17,463 bases of DNA, from positions 7,249 through 24,711 of the forward strand of contig DFBQ01000161.1 of NCBI GenBank assembly GCA_002367355.1. The letters run 5' to 3'. Below are positions 1 through 7,110 of the stretch, piece by piece. How positions within the stretch are numbered: the stretch's first letter is position 1; each line of letters opens with the position of its first letter. Below the pieces are notes generated by a model that did no database searches, was not told where the DNA came from, and saw only the letters and a list, made by a program, of their open reading frames with translations. The translations under genes and the position numbers were made by a program. The stretch comes from Deltaproteobacteria bacterium UBA3076 (GTDB lineage Bacteria > Desulfobacterota > Dissulfuribacteria > Dissulfuribacterales > UBA3076).

Positions 1-29
1 ATCTGCAGCACCCTGTAAACGCTTGCCGT

Positions 30-854
30 TCAGCGGGTTGCAGTAAAACGGGAAACGGTTATGGCATCTGTAAGATCATAGGGCCCGGCCAGTTTGCTTC
101 CGGTCCTGTCGTATAGTTGGGAATCCTTGATTGAGATCTCTCCTGCGGCAAGGGACCTTATGGTCTGGACGATGAGCGGAAGCTCTTTTTTTACTCCCTC
201 ATTGCGGATCTTGGCAAAAAGCGGTTGTGATTCTCCAAATGATTCCTTTATCTCTTCAATGCCTGATCTTTGAAGCTCATGCTCAAACTGGTCCCACAGG
301 AGATCCCAGGCACCTCCCTGTATGGAAAAAGAGCAATAGGTGACAGCGGGCCCTTTATCCAGCTCAGGAGTCACAAGGTGCATCATGACTCCTGTTTCGT
401 CGGCTTTCTGATCCAGCAACTGCCAGATCACCTCCTGCCAGGTTCCGGCAGGACCTCCGGGGGCCGCGGGATGGAGGTTGATAATTGAGAGTTTCCGGCA
501 GACCTCCGGGCTGACTACCCACATATAGCCTGCAAGTACCACCACCTGGGCCGGAAAACCTTTGACCTTATTAATAAGGACCTCTTTGTGATAGGCCTGT
601 CTCCATGCCTCGCGATCCTGTTTCCTGAGATCCGGGCGAAAACGCACTGCTGAAAGACTGACCACAGGGATACCACAGTCTGCAGCCATTTTTACCAACC
701 TGTCATTGAACTCGCTTTCGCCGGGTTCCCTTGAAGAAAATACATACGAGATTTCTCCGGGGATGATCCCATTGTTAATGGCGTTGTGAACAGTCTCAAA
801 CAGATCAATGGCCGCCTGGTCCCTACCCGTGGTCCACCACCCGAAACTCCACAT
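30..854 (-). CDS. PurN-like formyltransferase family protein
   Basis: The 274-residue product resembles 10-formyltetrahydrofolate-dependent formyltransferases such as glycinamide ribonucleotide transformylase. The core is clear: VVVLAGYM (about 104-111), then INLHP (125-129) with the catalytic Asn126 and His128, then HLVTPELDKGP (159-169) with the catalytic Asp166. This Asn-His-Asp triad is the known active site of the fold. The N-terminus differs from true PurN: the glycine-rich GSN motif near residue 10 is replaced by WWTTGRDQA, and the protein is longer than PurN (about 210 residues) because of a C-terminal extension. The start at 854 was chosen over an upstream in-frame ATG at 1025 because a strong AAGGAGG site lies just before it and the longer form would run back into the kinase gene. 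It is last in the minus-strand operon, 13 nt after the PfkB gene. It may formylate something other than GAR; the substrate cannot be told from sequence. Confidence 0.82.
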   Translation of the reverse strand: MWSFGWWTTGRDQAAIDLFETVHNAINNGIIPGEISYVFSSREPGESEFNDRLVKMAADCGIPVVSLSAVRFRPDLRKQDREAWRQAYHKEVLINKVKGFPAQVVVLAGYMWVVSPEVCRKLSIINLHPAAPGGPAGTWQEVIWQLLDQKADETGVMMHLVTPELDKGPAVTYCSFSIQGGAWDLLWDQFEHELQRSGIEEIKESFGESQPLFAKIRNEGVKKELPLIVQTIRSLAAGEISIKDSQLYDRTGSKLAGPYDLTDAITVSRFTATR

Positions 855-867
855 ATTTCCTCCTTTT

Positions 868-1899
868 TCAGGCCTCCAGCCTGTCCAGCCAGCCTCTGCC
901 AAAGGCCGACAGAGAAAAGGCGGCAAGCCGTACACCGGACCTGAGACATTCACGGGCCGGTGCCCCTTGAAGCATGAGGTGCAAAAAACCTGCGTTAAAT
1001 GCATCGCCCGCACCGGTGTTGTCAACTATTTTTAAGACCTTTTCAGCCGGAATTGTTACAGATACCTCATGACTATAGATGGTCGCGCCCCTTGGACCCT
1101 GTTTGCATACTATGGCGGCCCCTCCTGTGTCTTTGAATATGTTCAAGCCCACAGAGGCATTATTATGACCTGTCCGGTTCTCGCTCAGCAGAGGATAAAT
1201 GGCCTCAAGACCGGGCTCGCCTGCCATTCCTGTCATTATCTTTACTTCCTCTTTTGTGATGAAAAGTATATCCGTCCTTTTAAGAATGTCTGATAGGGCC
1301 TCAATGCCCCTTGCTGCGTAAAGCTCACCCGGATCAAAGGAAAGGATCTGCTCCGGCTTAAGGTCATTGGCCAGCTTTTTCTGGGTGGAGATGCCGCGAG
1401 ACTGAACCAGGGAACTGAAATGGAGTACTTTTGTATTTAACACGCTTTTCAGAATTGCAGAATCCGGAAATTTCACCTCACGGTCATGGGCCGCAACAAA
1501 CATGGCCCTGTCCCGCTGCGTTTTCTCTATTATAATGATACAGATTGCACTCCTGCCGACCTGCTTCACAAGGGAAGAATCCACACCCTTCATAGAACTC
1601 AGTATGAAATTCCCTGCCCGGTCTTCACCTGCCGTACCGATGAATCCGGCCCTGTGACCCAGACGGCTGAGAGCGCATATTGTATTGGCGGAAGAGCCGC
1701 CTCCGCTTTTGGCCATGAGGGTCCCTTGGCTATGGAGAAAATCCATGAGGGCTTCTGCTGTTTTGTGATCTCCTGATATCTCATGCCCGGGATAGAGATC
1801 AAAGCCTGCTGACCGCACATTCTCAAGGTTATCCACTTCATAGACAAGATCGAGATTGAGTGCCCCTGATCCCAAAAAGTCGATCATGTTGTCAATCAT
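868..1899 (-). CDS. PfkB-family carbohydrate/nucleoside kinase
   Basis: This 343-residue protein belongs to the ribokinase/PfkB family of ATP-dependent sugar and nucleoside kinases. The N-terminal half holds the substrate-side glycine-rich stretch [18 protein letters not shown] (about 64-81) followed by [12 protein letters not shown]. Near the C-terminus [14 protein letters not shown] (293-306) is the second PfkB signature; GAGD forms the anion hole and Asp299 is the expected catalytic base. The Asn-Thr-Gly-Ala-Gly-Asp core is intact, so an active enzyme is expected. The acceptor could be a sugar, a nucleoside or a related compound; adenosine-kinase-like members share this layout, but nothing here fixes the substrate. 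The start ATG overlaps the rmuC stop as ATGA, which suggests translational coupling; an ATG four codons further in is a possible alternative. The formyltransferase follows after 13 nt. Confidence 0.88.
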   Translation of the reverse strand: MIDNMIDFLGSGALNLDLVYEVDNLENVRSAGFDLYPGHEISGDHKTAEALMDFLHSQGTLMAKSGGGSSANTICALSRLGHRAGFIGTAGEDRAGNFILSSMKGVDSSLVKQVGRSAICIIIIEKTQRDRAMFVAAHDREVKFPDSAILKSVLNTKVLHFSSLVQSRGISTQKKLANDLKPEQILSFDPGELYAARGIEALSDILKRTDILFITKEEVKIMTGMAGEPGLEAIYPLLSENRTGHNNASVGLNIFKDTGGAAIVCKQGPRGATIYSHEVSVTIPAEKVLKIVDNTGAGDAFNAGFLHLMLQGAPARECLRSGVRLAAFSLSAFGRGWLDRLEA

Positions 1900-3452
1900 C
1901 TCATCTCGTTTTCTGCCGGACCTTGATCATGAACAAGTTCCGGTGCTTGAAGCGTCCTTGACGATCTTTCTACAGGCGACACCGGTGGAATTTCCTTTTT
2001 TGATGCAGCGCCAAGTTCCGTAAAGCGGCGGGCTGCTGGAAGTATTCGACTTTCCAAGGAACCTGCTGCCCTGTTATAAGTCTCTACGGCTCGATCCAGT
2101 CCCTTACCCACTCCTGAAAAATGGTCGGCAAAGACACTCAGACGTTCATAGAGCTCATTCCCGATCTTGCTTATTGCCTGAGCACTTTCGGCAATTTTCT
2201 CCTGTCTCCATCCGTATGCCACGGCACGAAGCAAGGCAATCAATGTGGTCGGTGTCGCAAGAATTACGCAATCTCTTACTCCTTTTTCAATTAACCCCGG
2301 GTCCTGTTCCAGGGCCGCACTGAAGAAGTTCTCCCCGGGTAAAAACATTACAACAAACTCAGGAGTCGGCTCAAACTGCTGCCAGTAGGCCTTTGAACTC
2401 AATTTTCTCATGTGTTTATGTACCTGACGTACGTGGTCCTTTAGGTGTTCGAGTCTCGACTTATCATCTTTGGCCTCCATGGCCTCCAGGTATGCCTGGA
2501 GCGGGGCCTTGGCATCAACCACCACATTTTTCCCGCCCGGCAATCTGACTATCAGGTCAGGCCTGATATGTCCATCATCGGTTGTTACTGTTTTTTGCTC
2601 AACAAAATCACAGTGGGGCAACATGCCGGCAATTTCGATAACCCTCTTGAGCTGGATTTCACCCCAACGACCGCGTACCGAGGGAGCACGCAGGGCCTTA
2701 ACCAGATTTCCTGTCTCTGACTGAAGCTTCTCCTGCGTGGTAATCAGGGACTTTACCTGCTCAGACAGACCGCCATAGGCCTCTTTTCGCGCCCTTTCTA
2801 TCTCCTGTATCTGGTAGTCAACCTTTGCCAGAGACTCCCTGACGGGTAAAACCAGGTTTTCTACTGCCTTCTGCCGTTGCTTCAGGTCGCCCTGGGCCTC
2901 AATCTGGAATTTCTCCAAAGTGGCCTTTGCGAGCTCAAGAAATGACTGGTTATTGCTCTTAAGGGCCTCGGCGGAAAGGGCCTTAAATGCATCAGCCAGG
3001 CTTGCCTGGGCACTATTTAACAGATCCAGCTTTTCCTGGATCGATTTTCTTTCATCTGCAATACGGGTCTCTAATTCTGATAATTGCGTCTTAAGTTGGG
3101 TGTTTTCTTCCTGAAGCTGGGAAATTCCGGCTTCTTTGGCATTCAACAAATCCTTCAGTTCAGGAACGCGGGAATTCCTCTCCTCGGCGGCTGACCGTCT
3201 CTCAGACTCGGCCTGAATTTGATCTCGAAGGTCCCTTGTTTCATTATTTGCCTTTTCAAGGACGACTCCAAGGTCCTGGACCTGCTTGTCTCTTGCAAGG
3301 AGCTTTTCATTTAGGGCAACACGCTCAGATTCGCCTTCCAACCTTGATTGTTCCCGAATCTGCATGATTTCGGCACGATGGAAAAGCCAAAAAACTCCAG
3401 CCCCTGAAACAATGCCCGCAATGAATATTAAAACCGGAATAATGTTTTCCAT
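1896..3452 (-). CDS. rmuC: RmuC family protein (DNA recombination protein RmuC homologue)
   Basis: The product is 518 residues. A single N-terminal membrane segment (about 4-23, rich in Ile, Val, Gly and Phe) is followed by a long coiled coil (about 30-250, rich in Glu, Gln, Lys and Leu) and then the RmuC core (about 255-480). Recognisable core stretches are [17 protein letters not shown] (260-276), [12 protein letters not shown] (296-307), [11 protein letters not shown] (311-321), FLPGENFF (370-377) and [19 protein letters not shown] (399-417). The core belongs to the restriction-endonuclease-like fold. In E. coli, RmuC loss raises inversion rates at short inverted repeats, so a role in limiting DNA rearrangement is assumed. 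The C-terminal 35 residues are a low-complexity tail. The start is placed so as to include the membrane anchor. The gene begins 4 nt after the BCAM0308-like gene and ends inside the PfkB start codon, so it is mid-operon. Confidence 0.93.
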   Translation of the reverse strand: MENIIPVLIFIAGIVSGAGVFWLFHRAEIMQIREQSRLEGESERVALNEKLLARDKQVQDLGVVLEKANNETRDLRDQIQAESERRSAAEERNSRVPELKDLLNAKEAGISQLQEENTQLKTQLSELETRIADERKSIQEKLDLLNSAQASLADAFKALSAEALKSNNQSFLELAKATLEKFQIEAQGDLKQRQKAVENLVLPVRESLAKVDYQIQEIERARKEAYGGLSEQVKSLITTQEKLQSETGNLVKALRAPSVRGRWGEIQLKRVIEIAGMLPHCDFVEQKTVTTDDGHIRPDLIVRLPGGKNVVVDAKAPLQAYLEAMEAKDDKSRLEHLKDHVRQVHKHMRKLSSKAYWQQFEPTPEFVVMFLPGENFFSAALEQDPGLIEKGVRDCVILATPTTLIALLRAVAYGWRQEKIAESAQAISKIGNELYERLSVFADHFSGVGKGLDRAVETYNRAAGSLESRILPAARRFTELGAASKKEIPPVSPVERSSRTLQAPELVHDQGPAENEMR

Positions 3453-3456
3453 ACTG

Positions 3457-3939
3457 CTATCGATTCCAATAAATCCTTATACTTTTTTCTGCATTACCGT
3501 ATTGAAAATCAAGATCACCACCATAAGCCCTTGAGATGGCATCTCCGATTCGACGGGCCATATGGACTCCTGTTGCGGTTACAAGGGTATGATCTTCTTC
3601 ATCAACAATGGACATGATCCTTTCCATGGGATGTTCTCCCTTCTCCTGCTTTTCCTCATTGCGGATGAGGTTTAACATCTCTTCGCGGTGCTGTTTGAAG
3701 AATGGTCCTTTTATCTCTATATGGCCTGCCGGATAGTTGTCGGCAATGCGCTGGCAGGCCGGACAGATTACCCTGTTGGAATCAACAGGAGGTTTTTTCC
3801 AGGACCACCGTCCGTCCAGGAAAAGTGCCTTACATTCAGTGCACATTGTCGGCTCCGGCCATTTACCCGATTCTCTGTAAGTATCATGCTGTTTTTCTTT
3901 GACTAACCTGTCCCTTCTATCGTACTGACTTTTGTCCAT
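3457..3939 (-). CDS. BCAM0308-like zinc-ribbon protein
   Basis: This is a 160-residue soluble protein. After a charged N-terminus (many Lys, Arg, Asp; residues 1-28) comes EPTMCTEC (29-36) and later VICPAC (57-62). The four cysteines C33, C36, C59 and C62 look like a zinc ribbon, with LDGRWSW (41-47) between the pairs. The second half has the helical run [19 protein letters not shown] (78-96) and an alpha/beta C-terminus ending in IRIYWNR. From memory this pattern matches the family annotated as BCAM0308, which has been loosely likened to the NMD3 N-terminal region; its function is unknown. An in-frame ATG at 4044 would add 35 residues, but the start at 3939 has a GGGAG site about 8 nt upstream and fits the family length better. 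It is the first gene of the minus-strand operon, ahead of rmuC. Confidence 0.75.
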   Translation of the reverse strand: MDKSQYDRRDRLVKEKQHDTYRESGKWPEPTMCTECKALFLDGRWSWKKPPVDSNRVICPACQRIADNYPAGHIEIKGPFFKQHREEMLNLIRNEEKQEKGEHPMERIMSIVDEEDHTLVTATGVHMARRIGDAISRAYGGDLDFQYGNAEKSIRIYWNR

Positions 3940-3994
3940 GATGTATCTCCCATTATCTATCGAGCCTGTTGAAAAATTCAAGATTTCAAAAGAT

Positions 3995-4023
3995 ACAGTA
4001 TGGACAGCTTGAGCCAAGGTCAA
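3995..4023 (-). promoter_or_regulatory. candidate sigma-70 promoter for the minus-strand operon
   Basis: On the minus strand TTGACC (4023-4018) is followed after 17 nt by TACTGT (4000-3995). The -35 match is good, while the -10 box matches TATAAT at only three positions. Spacing and position, about 55 nt before the first start codon, are right for the BCAM0308-rmuC-pfkB-formyltransferase operon. This is inference from motif and position only. Confidence 0.3.
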
Positions 4024-4032
4024 GGGCGTTGT

Positions 4033-4070
4033 AAAATATGGCATATTTTGGAAGTATATTTTTCTTCCAA
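4033..4070. repeat. two abutting AT-rich inverted repeats in the divergent intergenic region
   Basis: The first is a perfect palindrome with 8-nt arms around one central base, AAAATATG-G-CATATTTT (4033-4049). The second has perfect 7-nt arms, TTGGAAG (4048-4054) and CTTCCAA (4064-4070), around a 9-nt T-rich spacer. They lie just upstream of the candidate minus-strand promoter and about 60 nt before the candidate tRNA promoter. They could be protein-binding operators or remnants of a repeat element; neither matches an operator that I can name. Confidence 0.45.
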
Positions 4071-4132
4071 TGCCTTTTGATTATTGGATAACTTTATTGA
4101 TTCAGGCCCTGGTTTGACCTGCTCAATTCCCT

Positions 4133-4161
4133 TGACACCCCTGGTAAATCTTGTTATCAAC
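4133..4161 (+). promoter_or_regulatory. candidate sigma-70 promoter for tRNA-Val
   Basis: A perfect TTGACA (-35, 4133-4138) is separated by 17 nt from TATCAA (-10, 4156-4161). Transcription would begin near 4168, about 43 nt ahead of the mature tRNA 5' end, which is a normal distance for a tRNA precursor needing RNase P cleavage. This is the best promoter-like sequence in the window. Confidence 0.6.
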
Positions 4162-4210
4162 TTCAACGCCTTGAGGACAGATTTTTGTATGATTTTAAAG
4201 AACTTTGGGA

Positions 4211-4285
4211 AGGCGCGTAGCTCAGGGGGAGAGCGCTACCTTGACGCGGTAGAAGTCGGCGGTTCGATCCCGCCCGCGCCTACCA
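4211..4285 (+). tRNA. tRNA-Val (anticodon GAC)
   Basis: The cloverleaf folds fully. The acceptor stem AGGCGCG (4211-4217) pairs perfectly with CGCGCCT (4275-4281). The D stem is GCTC/GAGC with a 7-nt loop. The anticodon stem CTACC/GGTAG encloses the loop TTGACGC, giving anticodon GAC at 4243-4245 and so valine. The variable region is 5 nt, and the T stem GGCGG/CCGCC closes the loop TTCGATC. The discriminator is A and the 3' CCA (4283-4285) is encoded. The first pair is A-U rather than the more usual G-C. It stands alone, between the divergent operon and thrS. Confidence 0.97.
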
Positions 4286-4320
4286 TTGCCTGTTTTCTGT
4301 CTTTCCCCGAGAATTTTTTT

Positions 4321-4367
4321 AAAAGGCATCTTTTTTCGCCCATTTCAAAGGGCAAAGATGCCTTTTT
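4321..4367 (+). terminator. strong hairpin with U-tract, between tRNA-Val and thrS
   Basis: A 13-nt arm AAAAGGCATCTTT (4321-4333) pairs perfectly with AAAGATGCCTTTT (4354-4366). Inside is a further 4-bp GCCC/GGGC stem (4338-4341, 4350-4353) with an 8-nt loop. The A-run and T-run at the two ends make it look like a bidirectional intrinsic terminator. It most simply ends the tRNA transcript. Its U-run finishes only 21 nt before the thrS start codon, so it also lies in, or at the 5' end of, any thrS leader and could act as an attenuator or a 5' stabilising structure. Confidence 0.75.
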
Positions 4368-4388
4368 CTGCTTTGAACAGAGAGACCA

Positions 4389-6338
4389 ATGACAGAGACT
4401 GAAACTGATGTCATCACTGTAGCCTTTAATGGTAAGAACACAGAACAGGTTACGGGCGGAACTCCTGCTTCTGAGTTCCTGGCCGGCGTGCTCAGCAAGA
4501 ACAGGTCAAAAAAGACAATTCTTGTCCGGATTGACGGGGAATTAAAGGATATTTCCACGCCCCTTACACATGACTGCAGAATAGAGGCTGTGTTGCCCGG
4601 TGATGATGATACCCTTGAGGTGTTGAGGCATACTGCCGCACATATTATGGCCCAGGCCGTTAAGGAACTTTTTCAAGACGTACAATTAGCTATAGGTCCG
4701 GCAATAGAAAACGGGTTCTACTACGATTTTGATTACCAGAGGCCCTTTACCCCGAAAGACTTGGAAAAAATAGAAGCCGGGATGAAGGAGATCGTAAAGA
4801 GGTCTCAAGACATATCAAGAGAAGATATATCCCTGGATGATGCGAAGAAACGATTTGAGAAACTTGGAGAAAAATACAAGCTTGAGATCCTAAATGAACT
4901 TGATGATCAGGGGGAAGAAGAGGTCTCAATATACAGTCAGGGAGAATTCGTAGATCTGTGCAGAGGGCCGCATCTCCCTCACACAGGTCACTTGAAAGCC
5001 TTTAAGCTCACCGGCCTTGCAGGGGCATACTGGAAGGGGGATGAAATCCGGCCGATGCTCCAGCGCATATACGGCACGGCATTCTTTGATAAAAAATCTC
5101 TAAAAGAACACCTGAATCGTCTGGAAGAGGCCAAGAAAAGGGATCACCGGCGTCTGGGCAAGGATCTGGACCTTTTTTCCGTACATGAAGAAATCGGCCC
5201 CGGGCTTATCTTATGGCACCCCAAGGGGAGCATTATCCGCAAGATCATTGAGGACTTCTGGCGCGATGAGCACTTCCGGAGGGATTACGACATGCTCTTC
5301 ACTCCCCATATTGCCCGCAGGGACCTCTGGAAAACCAGCGGCCATTTGGATTTCTACAGTGAGAACATGTATCTCCCCATGGAGATTGACAAGGTCAGCT
5401 ATCAGTTAAGACCAATGAACTGCCCCTTTCACATAGCGATCTACAATTCCAGGATACGCAGTTACAGGGAACTTCCCATGCGCTGGTGCGAGCTGGGTAC
5501 GGTTTATCGGTATGAGAGGACAGGCACCTTGCACGGACTAATGAGGGTCAGGGGATTTACCCAGGACGATGGCCATGTCTTTTGCCGGCCGGACCAGCTC
5601 ACCAAGGAAATTCATGAAATCCTTGACTTGACCCTGTATGTCCTGAGAGTATTCGGCTTTGAGCGATATGAGATCTATCTCTCCACCCGTCCTGACAAGT
5701 ATGTAGGCTCGGATGAAAATTGGGAGCGTGCAACCGACGCGCTCAGACAGGCACTTGAGACGCAGGGATTGACCTATGAAATAGATCCTGGCGAAGGCGT
5801 ATTTTATGGCCCCAAGATTGATATCAAGATCAAGGATTGCCTGGATCGTTCATGGCAGTGTTCCACCATCCAGGTTGACTTTAACCTCCCTGAGCGATTT
5901 GATGTGCGTTATATAGGGGAAGACAGCCGGCCCCATACGCCGATCATGGTACACAGGGCACTGCTTGGCTCCCTGGAGCGGTTCTTCGGTGTGCTGATTG
6001 AACACTATGCAGGGGCTTTTCCTCTCTGGCTGGCCCCTGTCCAGGCCGTTGTTCTGACCGTAACGGACAGACAGGATCAGTGGGCGGGATCAGTTACCAA
6101 AAAGCTAAGGGCCGCAGGAGTCAGGACAAAAGCCGACCTCAGAAATGAAAAGCTGGGCAAAAAAATCCGTGAGGCCCAGCTTGACAAAATCCCTTATATG
6201 CTGATAGTCGGCGATCAGGAAATAATTGATATGACCGTAAGCCCTCGTACCAGAAAGGGCCAGAAACTGACAGCCATATCTGTTGATGACTTTATTGCCC
6301 TGGTGGAAAAAGAGTGCAGGGAAATCTTTAATTGTTAA
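4389..6338 (+). CDS. thrS: threonine--tRNA ligase
   Basis: This 649-residue class II synthetase charges tRNA-Thr. Domain order is typical: an N-terminal TGS domain (about 6-72); an editing domain with HTAAH (H81, H85) and CRGPH (C191, H195), which removes mischarged serine; a catalytic core (about 260-550); and a C-terminal anticodon-binding domain (about 550-645). The catalytic zinc ligands are visible as C345 in MNCPFH, H396 in TQDDGH and H522 in IMVHRA, at a constant offset of 11 from the E. coli residues C334, H385 and H511. Motif 2 is YRYERTGTLHGLMRVRGFTQ and motif 3 is around ALLGSLERFFG. The usual Ala before H396 is Gly here. Length matches the bacterial enzyme. Only a weak purine-rich site (GAGAG) precedes the ATG, and a terminator-like hairpin lies immediately upstream, so regulation in the leader is plausible. 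It heads the thrS-infC-rpmI-rplT cluster. Confidence 0.98.
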   Translation: MTETETDVITVAFNGKNTEQVTGGTPASEFLAGVLSKNRSKKTILVRIDGELKDISTPLTHDCRIEAVLPGDDDTLEVLRHTAAHIMAQAVKELFQDVQLAIGPAIENGFYYDFDYQRPFTPKDLEKIEAGMKEIVKRSQDISREDISLDDAKKRFEKLGEKYKLEILNELDDQGEEEVSIYSQGEFVDLCRGPHLPHTGHLKAFKLTGLAGAYWKGDEIRPMLQRIYGTAFFDKKSLKEHLNRLEEAKKRDHRRLGKDLDLFSVHEEIGPGLILWHPKGSIIRKIIEDFWRDEHFRRDYDMLFTPHIARRDLWKTSGHLDFYSENMYLPMEIDKVSYQLRPMNCPFHIAIYNSRIRSYRELPMRWCELGTVYRYERTGTLHGLMRVRGFTQDDGHVFCRPDQLTKEIHEILDLTLYVLRVFGFERYEIYLSTRPDKYVGSDENWERATDALRQALETQGLTYEIDPGEGVFYGPKIDIKIKDCLDRSWQCSTIQVDFNLPERFDVRYIGEDSRPHTPIMVHRALLGSLERFFGVLIEHYAGAFPLWLAPVQAVVLTVTDRQDQWAGSVTKKLRAAGVRTKADLRNEKLGKKIREAQLDKIPYMLIVGDQEIIDMTVSPRTRKGQKLTAISVDDFIALVEKECREIFNC

Positions 6339-6368
6339 TAAGTTCATAGTATAGGAATTTTCTTTTTT

Positions 6369-6431
6369 GACACGGATTACACAGATGGTTATGGATTAGG
6401 TTTATACTGTGTAATCAGTGAAATCCGTGTC
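6369..6431 (+). repeat. imperfect palindromic repeat after thrS, possible terminator
   Basis: The left arm GACACGGATTACACAG (6369-6384) pairs with a right arm at 6407-6431 that starts CTGTGTAATC and ends ATCCGTGTC. The right arm carries about seven extra bases (CAGTGAA) that would bulge, as if the left arm had lost them. A T-run (6436-6442) follows, so it could terminate the thrS transcript. The sequence resembles palindromic intergenic repeats seen many times in some deltaproteobacterial genomes; whether it is repeated in this genome cannot be seen here. Confidence 0.5.
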
Positions 6432-6447
6432 AGAGATTTTTTAAATT

Positions 6448-6480
6448 CGCCCTAAGGGCGCTAAGTTCAAAACAGGGGGT
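6448..6480 (+). promoter_or_regulatory. 13-nt palindrome and ribosome binding site ahead of infC
   Basis: CGCCCT-A-AGGGCG (6448-6460) is a perfect dyad in the infC leader. It is followed 14 nt later by AGGGGGT(G) at 6474-6481, a near-perfect match to the Shine-Dalgarno AGGAGGTG and the only strong ribosome binding site here. This site fixes translation starting at the ATC codon at 6486. Whether the dyad has a regulatory role is unknown. Confidence 0.5.
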
Positions 6481-6485
6481 GTAGT

Positions 6486-7004
6486 ATCGCAAGAGAAATT
6501 CCAGTCAATGTAAATTATCGGATCAGGGCCCGGGAAGTACGGCTCGTTGGTGAGGATGGGAAGCAGTTCGGGGTAGTAGCTCTGGATGAAGCCCTGTCCA
6601 AAGCGAAAGACGTCGGATTAGACCTTGTGGAGGTGGCACCGAATGCCCAGCCCCCGGTCTGCCGGATTATGGACTACGGGAAGTTCAAGTATGAGCAGAG
6701 CAAAAAGGCCCAGGAAGCCCGGAAAAAACAGACCATTATTCAAGTCAAAGAGATCAAAATGCGTCCAAGAACGGACGTGCATGACCTTGATGTAAAAAAG
6801 AGGCGAATAAGGCAGTTCATTGGCGCTGGAAACAAAGTAAAGGTTACTGTGAGGTTTCGAGGCCGGGAAAACGCCCATCCAGAATTGGGGTATGCCTTGC
6901 TAAAACGAATTGTGGAAGAGATGTCCGAAATCGCCGTCTCTGAGAACGTTCCTGTCAAGCAAGGTCCGTTAATGCACACAATACTTGCTCCTAAAAAGGA
7001 TTGA
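6486..7004 (+). CDS. infC: translation initiation factor IF-3 (ATC start)
   Basis: IF3 binds the 30S subunit and proofreads start-codon selection. Scanning only for ATG, GTG or TTG gives a shortened start at GTG 6627, but the frame upstream encodes the conserved IF3 N-terminus: AREIPVNVNYRIRAREVRLV, then GEDGKQFGVVALDEAL. There is no ATG, GTG or TTG between the in-frame TAA at 6462 and this conserved region. The ATC codon at 6486 sits 4-5 nt after the strong AGGGGGTG site and is taken as the start, giving 172 residues, the normal length. The family signature RIMDYGKFKYEQ spans the end of the N-domain, a Lys-rich linker follows (about 70-90), and the C-domain ends in HTILAPKKD. IF3 discriminates against non-canonical starts, so a rare start codon gives autoregulation, as known for the ATT of E. 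coli infC. Confidence 0.95.
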   Translation: MAREIPVNVNYRIRAREVRLVGEDGKQFGVVALDEALSKAKDVGLDLVEVAPNAQPPVCRIMDYGKFKYEQSKKAQEARKKQTIIQVKEIKMRPRTDVHDLDVKKRRIRQFIGAGNKVKVTVRFRGRENAHPELGYALLKRIVEEMSEIAVSENVPVKQGPLMHTILAPKKD

Positions 7005-7010
7005 CCTAAG

Positions 7011-7092
7011 ACCCTGATGGGGTTACTAATTAATGTTTGTGAACTCCTACGGGACGAGTATGGCTTTTGAGCCACCTGCGGTTTTTCAGCAG
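7011..7092 (+). promoter_or_regulatory. structured infC-rpmI spacer, candidate L20/L35 control region
   Basis: The 106-nt spacer holds four small hairpins in a row: ACCC/GGGT (7011-7023), ACTC/GAGT (7043-7059), TGGCT/AGCCA with a TTTG loop (7061-7074) and CTGC/GCAG (7076-7092). They end just before the AAAGGA ribosome binding site of rpmI. In E. coli L20 represses rpmI-rplT by binding RNA in this region, so a similar role is possible. I could not match the E. coli pseudoknot, and the stems are short. Confidence 0.35.
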
Positions 7093-7110
7093 AATAAAGG
7101 ATAAATAATT

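Noticed and set aside
1..29. Possible gene fragment beyond the formyltransferase stop
   Set aside because: Only 29 nt are visible, with no start codon or motif that can be supported.
855..1025. 57-residue N-terminal extension of the formyltransferase starting at an ATG at 1025
   Set aside because: It overlaps the PfkB gene in another frame, is not family-like, and a strong AAGGAGG site directly precedes the ATG at 854.
3940..4044. 35-residue upstream extension of the BCAM0308-like protein
   Set aside because: It would cover the candidate promoter and a palindrome and has no good ribosome binding site; the start at 3939 does.
4084..4392. Plus-strand open frame of 102 codons across the tRNA
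   Set aside because: It contains the whole tRNA-Val gene and the terminator hairpin and encodes nothing recognisable.
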